Notes under the pieces: generated by a model | What the model saw: the letters and a program-made list of their open reading frames with translations, nothing else | What the model was told of the DNA's origin: nothing | Database searches by the model: none | Shown: positions 40,748 through 50,181 of the stretch, piece after piece | Numbering within the stretch: position 1 is the first letter of the stretch | How the letters are laid out: each line of letters opens with the position of its first letter | From: an uncultured Alphaproteobacteria bacterium | Lineage (GTDB): Bacteria > Pseudomonadota > Alphaproteobacteria > CAAHEQ01 > UBA3637 | Direction: 5' to 3' | Assembly (NCBI GenBank): GCA_934234055.1 | Contig: CAKQGY010000004.1 | Coordinates: 1-64,000, forward strand | DNA: 64,000 nt | Position numbers and translations under genes: made by a program

Positions 40748-40777
40748 CAATTCATTACAACACACAAGGAGAATACA

Positions 40778-41647
40778 ATGAAAAAATTATTTGCAATTAT
40801 GATGATGTTTTTGGCGGTTCCGGCCTTTGCCGACGGTCTGAATGAAGAATTGATTGCGGGCTCTGACAAACCGGAAAAAGCCACCACCCTGACAGAGTGG
40901 AAGGAAAAGAAAGCGGCCGAGCGTCGTGCCGCCGAACAGGCTGCGGCTGCCCGTGCGGCTCAGCAACAAGCCCGCCAACAAGCTGCCGCCCAAACGGTCT
41001 CTCAACAGACGGCTCAACCGGTGGCTCAAAAACAAGCGGTTTCCCAATCAGCGTCTCGACAACAGGCTTCTCAACGATCACGCGCCGCATCACAAAAGCA
41101 ACCATCGCAATCGGTTTCCTCTCGTTCTGATTCCTCTGCATTGACACACTCTGCGGGAGCTGATACATTGGCATTTTATGTGGCTCCGCGTTTTGGTTAT
41201 GGTGATACGATTACAGCCGGCTTTGACAATCCCGATGCGCGTGTGTTTGGAGCGGCCTTTGGGGCACACATCACCGATGCGGTGCGTGTGGAATTTGAAT
41301 ATGCCAACAATAAAAAAGCCAAAATGGAAAAGCGGGCCGGTTTCAAAAATACGTATGCCCAGGATAACTATGCGCTGAATGCCTATTATGACTTTGATTC
41401 GGATTCGAAATTGCGCCCGTTCGTCGGCGCCGGTGTCGGCCTCTATCGGGCCAAGGTTGCCACCCAGGAAAACGGGATCAAAGAGACTAAAACGAACAAG
41501 AATTACTTTGCCTCGGTTCAGGCCGGTGTGTCTTATGCTCTGACGCGTTTTGTTGCTTTGGAGGCCATGGCGCGTTATCGGATGCTGAATCACGGCCGCC
41601 ACAATCAAAACCTGGAAGGCCTTGGCGGCGTTCGTTTCTCGTTCTGA
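40778..41647 (+). CDS. outer-membrane beta-barrel protein with Gln/Ala/Ser-rich N-terminal region
   Basis: 289 aa from the ATG at 40778, with AAGGAG upstream; the earlier in-frame start at 40706 lies in the promoter. Signal peptide (LFAIMMMFLAVPAFA). Residues ~25-140 are a coiled or disordered Ala/Gln/Ser/Arg-rich stretch. The last ~150 residues form an eight-strand OmpA/OmpW-like barrel (LAFYVAPRFGYG, RPFVGAGVGLYRAK, ending in FSF, the usual outer-membrane C-terminal Phe). The linker may lie in the periplasm and touch the wall. Confidence 0.85.
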   Translation: MKKLFAIMMMFLAVPAFADGLNEELIAGSDKPEKATTLTEWKEKKAAERRAAEQAAAARAAQQQARQQAAAQTVSQQTAQPVAQKQAVSQSASRQQASQRSRAASQKQPSQSVSSRSDSSALTHSAGADTLAFYVAPRFGYGDTITAGFDNPDARVFGAAFGAHITDAVRVEFEYANNKKAKMEKRAGFKNTYAQDNYALNAYYDFDSDSKLRPFVGAGVGLYRAKVATQENGIKETKTNKNYFASVQAGVSYALTRFVALEAMARYRMLNHGRHNQNLEGLGGVRFSF

Positions 41648-41666
41648 GCGGATTTAATTCGGTTGC

Positions 41667-41692
41667 GCTTGCTGATTATCGGATCAGCAAGC
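41667..41692. terminator. hairpin at the convergent ends of the barrel and amidohydrolase genes
   Basis: Ten-base-pair stem GCTTGCTGAT/ATCAGCAAGC with a six-base loop; it overlaps the last codons of the minus-strand gene. Confidence 0.6.
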
Positions 41693-42929
41693 GTTTCGCC
41701 GTTTCTTGAAAAGCTGCGATAATATCTTCTTCCCCCGGCACATGGCCGTTTGTCATGATGGGGTTTCCGGCGCAAAACACATCACAAATACACGACGAAT
41801 CCGCCGCATAGACCAAGTTCGCCGTCCTGTCCGTATCCGGCATTAAAAACACATTATTGCGGTTCATCAGGACAAAGTCCGCCTGGTATCCTTCGGCGAT
41901 GACACCCGCCCGAATCCCCAAGGCCGCAAACCCGTTTCGGGTGGCTGCTTGCCAAATATCCGTTGCCCGTCCGGCCTTAGCCGATCTTGCCACACTTTTA
42001 GCCGATAAGGCTGCTATCTTCATTTCCGTCAGCATAGACAGACTGTTGTTTGAAGCCACCCCATCTGTCCCCAAGGTCAGGTGCACGCTGGCATTGTGGT
42101 ATTTTTGAAAATCCATACGCCCCGAATTGAGTTTTAAATTAGAAGTTGGACAATGTGCCACGACTGCTTTGCGCCGGGCAATCAAGGCCACCTCTTCGTC
42201 GGACAAGTGCACCGCATGCGCCAAGATTGTCTTGACCCCCAGAACGCCCCATTGTTCCAACAATTCCACCGGCCGGCATCCGTGCTGCGCAATACAGTCG
42301 GTGATCTCTTTTTCCGTCTCGGAAATATGAATATGGAAATAAGTATCCCGTTCCTGCGCCTCTTGATAAAACCGCTGAATCAGCTCTTTTGAAGTTGTAT
42401 AAATCGCGTGACAACCCACTCCTTTAATCACGCGCCGGCAGTTATTTTGTTCTTCAAAAAACGTGTGTAATGCCTTGATTCGGCGTTCTTTTTCAGACAC
42501 TTGAAACAGATCCATTCCGACATAGGGAATCATGGCTCGCACGCCCATATCTTGCACAGCCCGCGCGGTCTCTAATGCGTCGCCATACATATCACAGAAC
42601 ACGGTTGTTCCGGTCTTGATCATCTCCAAAATCGCGAACCTGGAAAGTGTATAAATATCAGTTGGTTGCAACCGATTTTCAAACGGCCATATGTCTTCTT
42701 CCAACCACGCGTGCAGGGGCTTATCACTTCCCATTCCGCGCAGGAACATCATCGCCGCATGCGTATGCATATTTGCAAACGAGGGTGCAATTATCTTGTC
42801 GGCGCAGGGGATTATTTCATCATAGTCAGCCCCCTCAATCCGATCTGCAATTTGTGTGATGGTATCCCCCTCAATCAGAATATCAACATTTTTTTCGTTC
42901 AGCAGCACCTGTTTCAAAAGTCGTCGCAT
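41676..42929 (-). CDS. mtaD: amidohydrolase, MTA/SAH deaminase-like (TRZ/ATZ family)
   Basis: 417 aa TIM-barrel metal hydrolase. Metal and catalytic residues are visible: HTH in NMHTHAAM, His in HIHISETE, His in LAHAVHLS, HCPTSN, and Asp in LGTDGVASNN. This set fits 5-methylthioadenosine/S-adenosylhomocysteine deaminases and related aminohydrolases. The symbol is tentative because substrate cannot be read. It follows thrS on the same strand after a terminator. Confidence 0.75.
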   Translation of the reverse strand: MRRLLKQVLLNEKNVDILIEGDTITQIADRIEGADYDEIIPCADKIIAPSFANMHTHAAMMFLRGMGSDKPLHAWLEEDIWPFENRLQPTDIYTLSRFAILEMIKTGTTVFCDMYGDALETARAVQDMGVRAMIPYVGMDLFQVSEKERRIKALHTFFEEQNNCRRVIKGVGCHAIYTTSKELIQRFYQEAQERDTYFHIHISETEKEITDCIAQHGCRPVELLEQWGVLGVKTILAHAVHLSDEEVALIARRKAVVAHCPTSNLKLNSGRMDFQKYHNASVHLTLGTDGVASNNSLSMLTEMKIAALSAKSVARSAKAGRATDIWQAATRNGFAALGIRAGVIAEGYQADFVLMNRNNVFLMPDTDRTANLVYAADSSCICDVFCAGNPIMTNGHVPGEEDIIAAFQETAKRLLIR

Positions 42930-42944
42930 TAGAATCTCCCGATG

Positions 42945-42970
42945 AAAAAGGGGCGATGGTGTATCGCCCC
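42945..42970 (-). terminator. intrinsic terminator of thrS
   Basis: GGGGCGAT/ATCGCCCC stem with a five-base loop and TTTTT on the minus strand. Confidence 0.88.
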
Positions 42971-42978
42971 GATTTTGG

Positions 42979-44904
42979 TTAGTCTTCGTATTCCACGCTC
43001 GGGAATCGTGCTTCTTTCTTAAAGCGCGTCAAGGCCTCAGTAAAAGGCAGCACCTCTTGTTTGTCCGATCCCAACCGCCGAATAGTCACAGTGCCGTTTT
43101 CTTTTTCTTTGGCTCCGATAACCAAAATCACCGGCACTTTTTTCAGCGAATGCTCCCGCACCTTATAGCTGATTTTCTCGTTCCGCAGGTCGGTTTCCAC
43201 GCGAATCCCCGCCACGAACAGTTTATGTGCAATTTCCTTAACGGTATCGTCTTGCTCGGCCGAGATCGGCGCTACCACAACCTGCACCGGCGCTAACCAG
43301 AACGGGAAAGCCCCCGCACAGTGCTCAATCAGCACGCCCGAGAATCGCTCCAGCGATCCGAACAAAGCGCGGTGCAACATGATCGGCCGGTGGCGTTGCC
43401 CGTCTTCACCGATGTAGGTTACATCAAACCGTTCGGGCAAGTTCAAATCTGCCTGTAAGGTCCCCAGTTGCCATTCGCGTCCGATAGCATCTTTCAGTTT
43501 AAAGTCCAATTTGGGACCGTAAAAAGCGCCGTCACCCGGATTGATGGTGTATTTATAGCCCATATCCGTCAAGGCATCAGCCAATCCGTTTTCCAGCATA
43601 TCCCAAATTTCATCCGTTCCGATTCGTTCGTTTGGCCGGGTGGACAGTTTAATACTTACATCTTTCAGGCCGAAATCCTTGTAAATGTCCAACATAAAGC
43701 GCACCACGCGCTGACATTCTTCTTTGAACTGTTCCGGGGTGCAGAAAATATGTGCATCATCTTGGGTAAAGGCTCGCACGCGCAGTAATCCGTGCAAAGC
43801 GCCCGAGGCTTCATACCGGTGCACGCGCCCGAATTCGGCGATTCGTTTCGGCAAGTCCCGATAGCTGGTGATTCCCTGCTTAAAGGTCAACACACCACCC
43901 GGGCAGTTCATCGGTTTAATGGCGAAAGTTTTGTCTTCAATCACGGTTGTATACATATTTTCGCGATACCATTCCCAGTGTCCCGATGTTTCCCACAGCA
44001 CTTTATCCATAATTTGAGGCGTATTGATTTCCACATAGCCCTCGGCCTGTTGCCGCCGCCGCATATAGGCGATCAGGGTTTGAAAGAAAGTCCACCCCCG
44101 CGGGTGCCAGAACACATCGCCGGGCGCATATTCTTCAAAGTGGAACAGATCCATTTCTTTTCCCAGTTTCCGATGATCGCGTTTTTCCGCTTCGGCCAAG
44201 AAGTCAAAATAGGCCTTTAATTCTTTTTCCGTCCAAAACGCTGTGCCATACACGCGTTGTAAAGATTCCTTCGTTGAATCACCGCGCCAATAGGCCGCCG
44301 CCACTTTTGTCAGACGCCAGGCTTTTCCCACGCGTCCCGTGCTGGATAAATGTGGCCCGCGACATAATTCTACATAGTCTCCTTGGGTATAGACAGAGAC
44401 TGTCTTGACATCTTCGGGCATATCGTTGATCAGTTCAACTTTGTATTTTTCGCCTTTGGATTCAAATAATTTCACGGCCTCCGCACGCGATAATTCTGAT
44501 CGCCTAATCGGCAAGTCCGCAGCAATAATCTTGGCCATTTCGGCTTCAATTTTGCCCAAGTCTTCTTCTTTCAGGACAATCCCGAAAAAGTCATAATAGA
44601 ACCCGTTTTCAATTGCAGGCCCAATGGTCACCAAGGCTTGCGGATACAGGTTCTTGACCGCTTGAGCCAGCACATGCGCCGCCGTATGACGCAGGATCGC
44701 CAGGGCTTCCGGCATTTTTGTTGTGATGATTGAAACCGTTGCGTTTGTTGTAATCGGAGTGTTCAGGTCCGTCATTGTTCCGTTCACTTGGGCGGCTACA
44801 GCATTCTTGGCCAACCCGTCGCTGATTTTTTGCGCAATTTGTAGGCCCGACACCGGCGAATCAAACTGCATTTTTGCCCCATCGGGCAGCGTTATTTCAA
44901 TCAT
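42979..44904 (-). CDS. thrS: threonyl-tRNA synthetase
   Basis: 641 aa, usual length. N-terminal TGS domain, editing/SAD domain with HTAAHVLAQAV (HxxxH), class II core with motif 2 (RYEASGALHGLLRVRAFTQD) and zinc ligands (MNCPGG, then HRALFGSLERF motif 3), and a C-terminal anticodon domain. It charges tRNA-Thr. It has a terminator just upstream and just downstream. Confidence 0.97.
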   Translation of the reverse strand: MIEITLPDGAKMQFDSPVSGLQIAQKISDGLAKNAVAAQVNGTMTDLNTPITTNATVSIITTKMPEALAILRHTAAHVLAQAVKNLYPQALVTIGPAIENGFYYDFFGIVLKEEDLGKIEAEMAKIIAADLPIRRSELSRAEAVKLFESKGEKYKVELINDMPEDVKTVSVYTQGDYVELCRGPHLSSTGRVGKAWRLTKVAAAYWRGDSTKESLQRVYGTAFWTEKELKAYFDFLAEAEKRDHRKLGKEMDLFHFEEYAPGDVFWHPRGWTFFQTLIAYMRRRQQAEGYVEINTPQIMDKVLWETSGHWEWYRENMYTTVIEDKTFAIKPMNCPGGVLTFKQGITSYRDLPKRIAEFGRVHRYEASGALHGLLRVRAFTQDDAHIFCTPEQFKEECQRVVRFMLDIYKDFGLKDVSIKLSTRPNERIGTDEIWDMLENGLADALTDMGYKYTINPGDGAFYGPKLDFKLKDAIGREWQLGTLQADLNLPERFDVTYIGEDGQRHRPIMLHRALFGSLERFSGVLIEHCAGAFPFWLAPVQVVVAPISAEQDDTVKEIAHKLFVAGIRVETDLRNEKISYKVREHSLKKVPVILVIGAKEKENGTVTIRRLGSDKQEVLPFTEALTRFKKEARFPSVEYED

Positions 44905-44920
44905 AGTATAATCCTTTTGT

Positions 44921-44954
44921 TAAAAAATAAACCGACCCAAACAACGGGCCGGTT
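44921..44954 (-). terminator. intrinsic terminator of the double-HNH gene
   Basis: AACCGGCCC/GGGTCGGTT stem with one G-T pair, seven-base loop, followed by TATTTTTTA on the minus strand. Confidence 0.85.
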
Positions 44955-44991
44955 CGCATTATAGACCATTTTCGGTTAAAAGTCAAAGACT

Positions 44992-46191
44992 TTATGCGCG
45001 CTCATAGTCAAAATCATTCAAGCGTTGTTGCATAAGCAAAGTTTGCGCTTCCTGATGCCGGATTTTTCGCCGATTATATTTCAGGTTTTTGACTTTCTTT
45101 AATTTTGTCACGTGTCCCAAATCCACGGTCGGCGACACATAGGCCGTCAATGGGATCGGCAGTTCAAAGTAAATATCTTTATCTTTAAACTTGCGTGCTT
45201 TCAAATGCGGATTTTCGCGTAAAAAGTTTTTTAACGGTAATTCAATCGCTTTGTTAAACCGCAGATGCACTTCCGGTGCCACCAAGCACAAGTTTGTCAG
45301 GGTGTTTTTACCTCCAAATTCCAACGGCAAAATATGGTGGTATTCAAAGTGCAACCTCTTGGGATATTGCCCCATACGGAACATAATGCCGCGTTCTTTG
45401 GCACTCAGTTTTTTTAACAGTGAGGCATCCCGACGGCACACTTTTGTCTTTAATTTCAAATCGTCATTAAACTCTTGTCGCGCATTTGGTTCGGGATCGT
45501 CCAGCTGAACTGTCCATACGGGGCAACAAACAAAGGGATGACTTTTCATTCTCACGATAACCGCTTGACCTTTTTCTTCTATATCAAAGTATGTTTGTGA
45601 TTTCAAGATTTCTTTTCGGTGCTCGGTGCGTCGACATTCACCTTGGTTGCTGGCGATAAACTTGTCCCACGCTTCCAAGTCCAAAAACCGCGGAAATTGA
45701 GGCAATTGCATTGTGATTGTCTGATATTTTCCGGTGGCCATGGCTGCGTCCATTTGCTGCTTTAACGGCACCCAAATCCGATGCAGCATTTCGTATCGAG
45801 CAAAGTTATGCACCAGGTGCACATTCTTCATTTCTTCGGCACCCCCCAGATCCAACGGCACAATCCACGAGCATCCGAACAGGTCGCTTTCCAATTCTCC
45901 CATATGTCCGTTTCGGATCATTTCGGCAATTTCCGGCTTTCCGCAACGACTGACGATATTATGATTAACCAAGTGCGTCAGCATCTTGGCTTTTTCGTCT
46001 TTGGATACAAACCGATGCGAGGTGGGCTTGGGCTCATAGCGTAAAAAAAGAGGGCGTTGCTTTTCGCAAAACTGCCCCACCACATGGAACACCAGGTTCT
46101 TTCCGTGATCATACGATTTGAAAAAAAGCGGTTCACAACTGTTTGCGCTTCGTTCTTCGTGCAATTTTTGCACATAGCTGAAATCTGCCAT
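44992..46191 (-). CDS. protein with two HNH-like motifs
   Basis: 399 aa. Near residue 284 is a good HNH nuclease motif (YHHILPLEFGGKNTLTNLCL, later His in EVHLRF). Around residue 109 a similar but degenerate block appears (SWIVPLDLGGAEEMKNVHLV, then EMLHR), in which the catalytic HH is SW. This looks like internal duplication with one active and one inactive copy. Between them are Cys-rich bits (VCCPVW). Likely a DNA nuclease or a protein using the fold for binding. It has a strong promoter and terminator of its own. No methylase or other restriction partner is nearby. Confidence 0.75.
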   Translation of the reverse strand: MADFSYVQKLHEERSANSCEPLFFKSYDHGKNLVFHVVGQFCEKQRPLFLRYEPKPTSHRFVSKDEKAKMLTHLVNHNIVSRCGKPEIAEMIRNGHMGELESDLFGCSWIVPLDLGGAEEMKNVHLVHNFARYEMLHRIWVPLKQQMDAAMATGKYQTITMQLPQFPRFLDLEAWDKFIASNQGECRRTEHRKEILKSQTYFDIEEKGQAVIVRMKSHPFVCCPVWTVQLDDPEPNARQEFNDDLKLKTKVCRRDASLLKKLSAKERGIMFRMGQYPKRLHFEYHHILPLEFGGKNTLTNLCLVAPEVHLRFNKAIELPLKNFLRENPHLKARKFKDKDIYFELPIPLTAYVSPTVDLGHVTKLKKVKNLKYNRRKIRHQEAQTLLMQQRLNDFDYERA

Positions 46192-46218
46192 AGGCCCTCC
46201 GAAATAAGTGATGTCTTT

Positions 46219-46247
46219 ATTTTAACGCGAAAGGAGTTAAATGTCAA
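46219..46247 (-). promoter_or_regulatory. near-perfect sigma70 promoter of the double-HNH gene
   Basis: On the minus strand: TTGACA (46247-46242), 17-base spacer, TAAAAT (46224-46219); GGAGGG precedes the ATG. Confidence 0.85.
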
Positions 46248-46323
46248 TAAAAAAGTATGACAAAAATACAATATGCTGAAAATAAATAATAATTTTGCAT
46301 AAAAACGATTTAAAAAGATTGAT

Positions 46324-46353
46324 TTGCGAAAATAATTTTTCGCACCCTATATG
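46324..46353 (+). promoter_or_regulatory. promoter with 20-bp inverted repeat before virB3
   Basis: TTGCGA at 46324-46329 and TATATG at 46348-46353 with an 18-base spacer. Covering the -35 and spacer is a perfect inverted repeat, TGCGAAAA-TAAT-TTTTCGCA at 46325-46344, positioned like an operator for a repressor. Confidence 0.55.
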
Positions 46354-46429
46354 TTTTTTCGGTTCAAGTGTATTTTTTTCTTTTCATTTTGGAAAAAATT
46401 GAGTAAGATAAGAAAAAAGGATTGTCAAT

Positions 46430-46726
46430 ATGAGAGAACCGATATTAAAAGCTGTTGCCATGCCGCCCAAAGTTTTCTGGGCGCCGATGTTGCCGATGGT
46501 GGTCAATTTCTCTATTCAGATGGCCATCATGGTAATGTTGCAGGGGGCTGCGCCGGGGACGGTGAACCCGCTGATGTTTATTTTTACATTTTTGATTGTG
46601 CATGTGATATTGATTATCTATGGTGTGCGTGAGCCGCATATGTCCAAGATTATGCAATCCCAAGGCCCGTTTATCAAGATGTATTATAATGTTTATCGGG
46701 CCCGCGGTAAAAAATTGGCGTCCTAG
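46430..46726 (+). CDS. virB3: type IV secretion protein VirB3
   Basis: 98 aa with two membrane helices and the VirB3 pattern (KAVAMPPKVFWAPMLP, then VHVILIIYGVREPHM). VirB3 is an inner-membrane partner of VirB4. It is 18 bases before virB4. An AAAAGG site precedes the ATG. No other virB genes lie in the window. Confidence 0.88.
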   Translation: MREPILKAVAMPPKVFWAPMLPMVVNFSIQMAIMVMLQGAAPGTVNPLMFIFTFLIVHVILIIYGVREPHMSKIMQSQGPFIKMYYNVYRARGKKLAS

Positions 46727-46744
46727 GGGTGAAAGGGTTAGCGT

Positions 46745-49177
46745 ATGGAAGATAGTTTATTTTATATGCTTTGGCAGACGGCCGGTGCGCCTTCCACATG
46801 GTTGTTGGTGATCGGTATTGTGGCGGCAATGTTGATTGCCTCTACATTTGTGTCCAAGCTGGGCGATCGGATTTTGCCGCGTCCCAAGGAATCGCGCGTG
46901 GCCGACTTTTTACCGTTCAGTCGCTTGGACGAAGACGGCGCCACCATTCACCTGCGCAATAATGCGTTGGCGCGTGTATTGGAAGTGGAGGGGGCCGATA
47001 CCACTTTGGTTTTACCCGAAGAGCGTGCCGCTTTTGCCGCCGCGCGCAAACAGTGGATCGATTCACTGGCCGAGGTTGAGGTTGTCGCGCGTGTCATTAC
47101 CATTCGCGAGCGGGTGCCTCTGTCCGAAAAAGAGGCTTTCCGTAACGAGCCGTTATTAAAGGCTATTTCCATTCGCTGGCTGGACAGTCTGCATCGGATT
47201 TTTAAGAATCGGCATTATATTATTTTATCGGTGAACGATCGCAAAAATGCGCTTAAAGATTTGGATCAGGCCACCAACGCCACGACAACGATTTTGGATA
47301 TGTATCACCCGGTTGTGATTTCCGAAAAGACGCCCGAGCGCAATAATGACAAAAGCCCGTTTTGGGTCTTTGCACATTTGATGAGCCCTGTCACACGCCC
47401 CAAGCCGATGATTCACGGTGAAAACGGTCAAACGTTGAATGACCTGATCACGGCCGATTACATCCATTTTACCAAGGACGAGGGGATTATCCGTTTCTTT
47501 TCGGGCGACAAGGAAAAGCTCGGTATTGTGATGAGTATCCGCAAACCCGGTGATTTTATGGACGAGCAAATGATTGCCGACATTATGTCCATTGATTGCG
47601 AACTCAACATTTTGCATAATGTCAAGGCGATTCCCACCACCAAGGCTAATATGCTTTTGATTCAACAGCGTAAAATGGCCTATTTAACCACTTTTTCTCA
47701 GAATGTGTATAACCAATACACCACCGCCTTGGAATGGATGGATCAATCCGATGCTGATGGCCAGACCTTGAATGAATACGCCATGACGGTGTTTATTTTC
47801 GGCGACAGCAAAGAAGAACTCAAATTCGGCCAAGAGGAGGTTGAAAAGATTTGCCGCATTCACAATGTGACACCGGTGCGCGACGGCTGGTCGGCACAGG
47901 CATCTTTCTTTGCTCAACTTCCCACTTACGAGGTTTATCCCCGCACATTCCTGTATTTATCGCGGGTGGTGGCTTGTGCCATTTGTGTGGATCGCACGGC
48001 CGAGGGGCGTCAAAAATCTGACTGGGGTCCGGTGCCTTTGTCATATTTCCGGACCATTACCGGCACGCCGTATGCGTTCCAGTTCCATGTGTCCGAGGAC
48101 GCCTATGCCGTGGCTCACACCGCGCTGATCGGTCCCACGGGGCAGGGGAAAACAACATTTTTCTCGTTTATGGCGGGTCAGTCGCTGCGTATTCCGGATT
48201 TGAATGTCTATTTCTTTGACCGGAACAACGGTGCCAAAGTTTTTGCGCGTATGCAGGGTGCTCCGTATGTCAAGTTTGACGGTGGTGCGGATTCGGTGTC
48301 GCTCAACCCGTTTGCCATTCCGGACAGCCCCGACAATCGCGCGTTTTTGCGCACTTGGTTGCGGGACATTACCGGGGGCACCGATGCTGTTTCCGAGCAG
48401 GAAATTGCCCGGGCTGTTACGACTTCTTTTGAGTATTTAAAACCCAAAGAACGCCTGCTTAAAAATCTGTATAAAAGCTGTTTTTCCAACGGCGGGTTTA
48501 TGCGGCGCGAGTTGTTGCGCTGGATTGATGACGAGCAATACGGCCGTGTTTTTAACTCTCCGGACGATAATTTGGACTTGGAGTCGCGCTATATGGGCTT
48601 TGACTTTACCACCATTTTCCAAGATGCTACGCTTGCTCCCGCGGTGATCAGTTATGTGATGCACCGGATTCACACACTGGCCACGCAAAAGGGCACGCCG
48701 ACCATGATTATGATTGACGAAACCGCCCCGATGTTAGAGCACCCGATGTTTAAGGATCAGTTCATCGTCGGTCTGCGCGAAGGGCGTAAAAAGCGGCAGG
48801 CTTTCCTTTGCGCATTCCAGCAGCCCAAGTTTTTGGACGACCACGGCCTGGGCGATGTGATTCGGGGTCAATGTCAGACAGTTGTGTTCTTCCGCAATCC
48901 GCAGGCCAATCCTGCCGATTATGCGTCATGGAATCTGTCGCCCCGTGAAATGAATTTTGTAATGGGTAAAGAGTTCACCGACCACAAATACGCTATTTTG
49001 GTCAGTCGGCCGGCCATTCACGAGTCAGTCATTTTGGACATTGACTTATCCGGTTTGGGTCCGTATTTGAAGGTTTACTCTTCCGGTAATAAAAACGTTT
49101 TGCTGGCTGATCAGCTGGCCGCACAGTTGGGCGATACGGATGCGCTGGTTCAGGCGTATTTGCAGCGTGCCCCCTAG
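46745..49177 (+). CDS. virB4: type IV secretion ATPase VirB4
   Basis: 810 aa, full length. N-terminal CagE/TrbE domain, then the ATPase with Walker A GPTGQGKTT (Lys469), a FFDRNNGAKVF block typical of VirB4, and Walker B MIMIDETAPML. It energises assembly of the T4SS and pilus. It has a single membrane segment near the N-terminus (about residues 17-36). It is intact, so the T4SS is probably functional with other parts elsewhere, as in Rickettsiales where the vir genes are scattered. Confidence 0.95.
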   Translation: MEDSLFYMLWQTAGAPSTWLLVIGIVAAMLIASTFVSKLGDRILPRPKESRVADFLPFSRLDEDGATIHLRNNALARVLEVEGADTTLVLPEERAAFAAARKQWIDSLAEVEVVARVITIRERVPLSEKEAFRNEPLLKAISIRWLDSLHRIFKNRHYIILSVNDRKNALKDLDQATNATTTILDMYHPVVISEKTPERNNDKSPFWVFAHLMSPVTRPKPMIHGENGQTLNDLITADYIHFTKDEGIIRFFSGDKEKLGIVMSIRKPGDFMDEQMIADIMSIDCELNILHNVKAIPTTKANMLLIQQRKMAYLTTFSQNVYNQYTTALEWMDQSDADGQTLNEYAMTVFIFGDSKEELKFGQEEVEKICRIHNVTPVRDGWSAQASFFAQLPTYEVYPRTFLYLSRVVACAICVDRTAEGRQKSDWGPVPLSYFRTITGTPYAFQFHVSEDAYAVAHTALIGPTGQGKTTFFSFMAGQSLRIPDLNVYFFDRNNGAKVFARMQGAPYVKFDGGADSVSLNPFAIPDSPDNRAFLRTWLRDITGGTDAVSEQEIARAVTTSFEYLKPKERLLKNLYKSCFSNGGFMRRELLRWIDDEQYGRVFNSPDDNLDLESRYMGFDFTTIFQDATLAPAVISYVMHRIHTLATQKGTPTMIMIDETAPMLEHPMFKDQFIVGLREGRKKRQAFLCAFQQPKFLDDHGLGDVIRGQCQTVVFFRNPQANPADYASWNLSPREMNFVMGKEFTDHKYAILVSRPAIHESVILDIDLSGLGPYLKVYSSGNKNVLLADQLAAQLGDTDALVQAYLQRAP

Positions 49178-49198
49178 GATAACAGAAAAGGAAATATT

Positions 49199-49747
49199 AT
49201 GCACCCTTGGCATCAAGTTGCTTTATACCCCGAAAATCCGGACATTATTCCGGCGATTATTGAGGTTCCCAAAGGCTCTCAAATCAAATACGAACTGGAC
49301 AAAGCCAGCGGCCTTGTCAAAGTAGATCGGATTTTATACAGTGCCGTTCACTATCCGGCCAATTACGGCTTTATTCCTCAGACCTACTGCGCGGATAATG
49401 ATCCGCTGGATGTTTTGGTTTTGGGGCAGGAAAGTGTTGCACCGCTGTCCATTATGCGGGCTCGTCCCATCGGCGTGATGAAGATGATTGACGGCGGAGT
49501 CGCTGATGATAAAATTATCGCCATTCACGAAGACGACCCCCAATACAACTGCTATCACCATATTGATGAATTGCCGCCACACACCTTGCGCACGCTGCAA
49601 CGTTTTTTTGAGGATTACAAAATTTTAGAGCAAAAGCAAGTCAAAATCGAATCGTTCCTGGGTCCCGACAAAGCCAAGGAAATTATCAAAAAAGCCCTTG
49701 CTTTTTATCAAAAGAATAAAGAACATTTAACGGGGTATCAACCATGA
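49199..49747 (+). CDS. ppa: inorganic pyrophosphatase
   Basis: 182 aa, family I soluble pyrophosphatase. The signature ADNDPLDVLVL with metal-binding aspartates is visible, with further acidic residues in KMIDGG and HEDDP. It hydrolyses pyrophosphate and drives biosynthesis. Its stop overlaps the HIT gene start by four bases. Confidence 0.96.
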   Translation: MHPWHQVALYPENPDIIPAIIEVPKGSQIKYELDKASGLVKVDRILYSAVHYPANYGFIPQTYCADNDPLDVLVLGQESVAPLSIMRARPIGVMKMIDGGVADDKIIAIHEDDPQYNCYHHIDELPPHTLRTLQRFFEDYKILEQKQVKIESFLGPDKAKEIIKKALAFYQKNKEHLTGYQP

Positions 49748-50181
49748 GTTTTGAATTAAGCGCGGGTCTGGCCCGTAAGGATTTTGTCTGTGATTTACCG
49801 TTTTGTCGGGTCTTGCTTGAAGATAATGCCGATTTTCCGTGGATTATTCTGGTCCCGCGCAAGGCCGATACGAAAAATATGTGTGCCCTCACAACGGACG
49901 AACGCCTGACATTGATGCGTGAAATAGAGGTCTGCGAAAAAGCCATGGTAGAGTTATTTCACCCGACCCAAACAAATGTAGCGATGATCGGGTGCAAGAC
50001 GGTTCAACTGCATGTCCATATTATTTGCCGATACAAGGGCGATATGTATTGGCCCGATACGATTTGGGACCGGCCTTCGCGCACTTATATTTCGCTGATT
50101 AAGGATGCGACCATTGAAAAAATTAAAAAGGAGATTCAAAACCAATGTCAAAAGTTGCAGTACTCATTCCGACCCGTTTGA
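49744..50181 (+). CDS. HIT-domain nucleotide hydrolase
   Basis: 145 aa. HIT motif reads QLHVHII, so the first His of HxHxHxx is Gln, as in a known proteobacterial HIT branch that also has the later DxxWP element (here YWPDTIWDR). Probable nucleoside phosphoramidase or related enzyme; substrate unknown. It is coupled to ppa by a four-base overlap, and its last 37 bases overlap kdsB. Confidence 0.85.
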   Translation: MSFELSAGLARKDFVCDLPFCRVLLEDNADFPWIILVPRKADTKNMCALTTDERLTLMREIEVCEKAMVELFHPTQTNVAMIGCKTVQLHVHIICRYKGDMYWPDTIWDRPSRTYISLIKDATIEKIKKEIQNQCQKLQYSFRPV

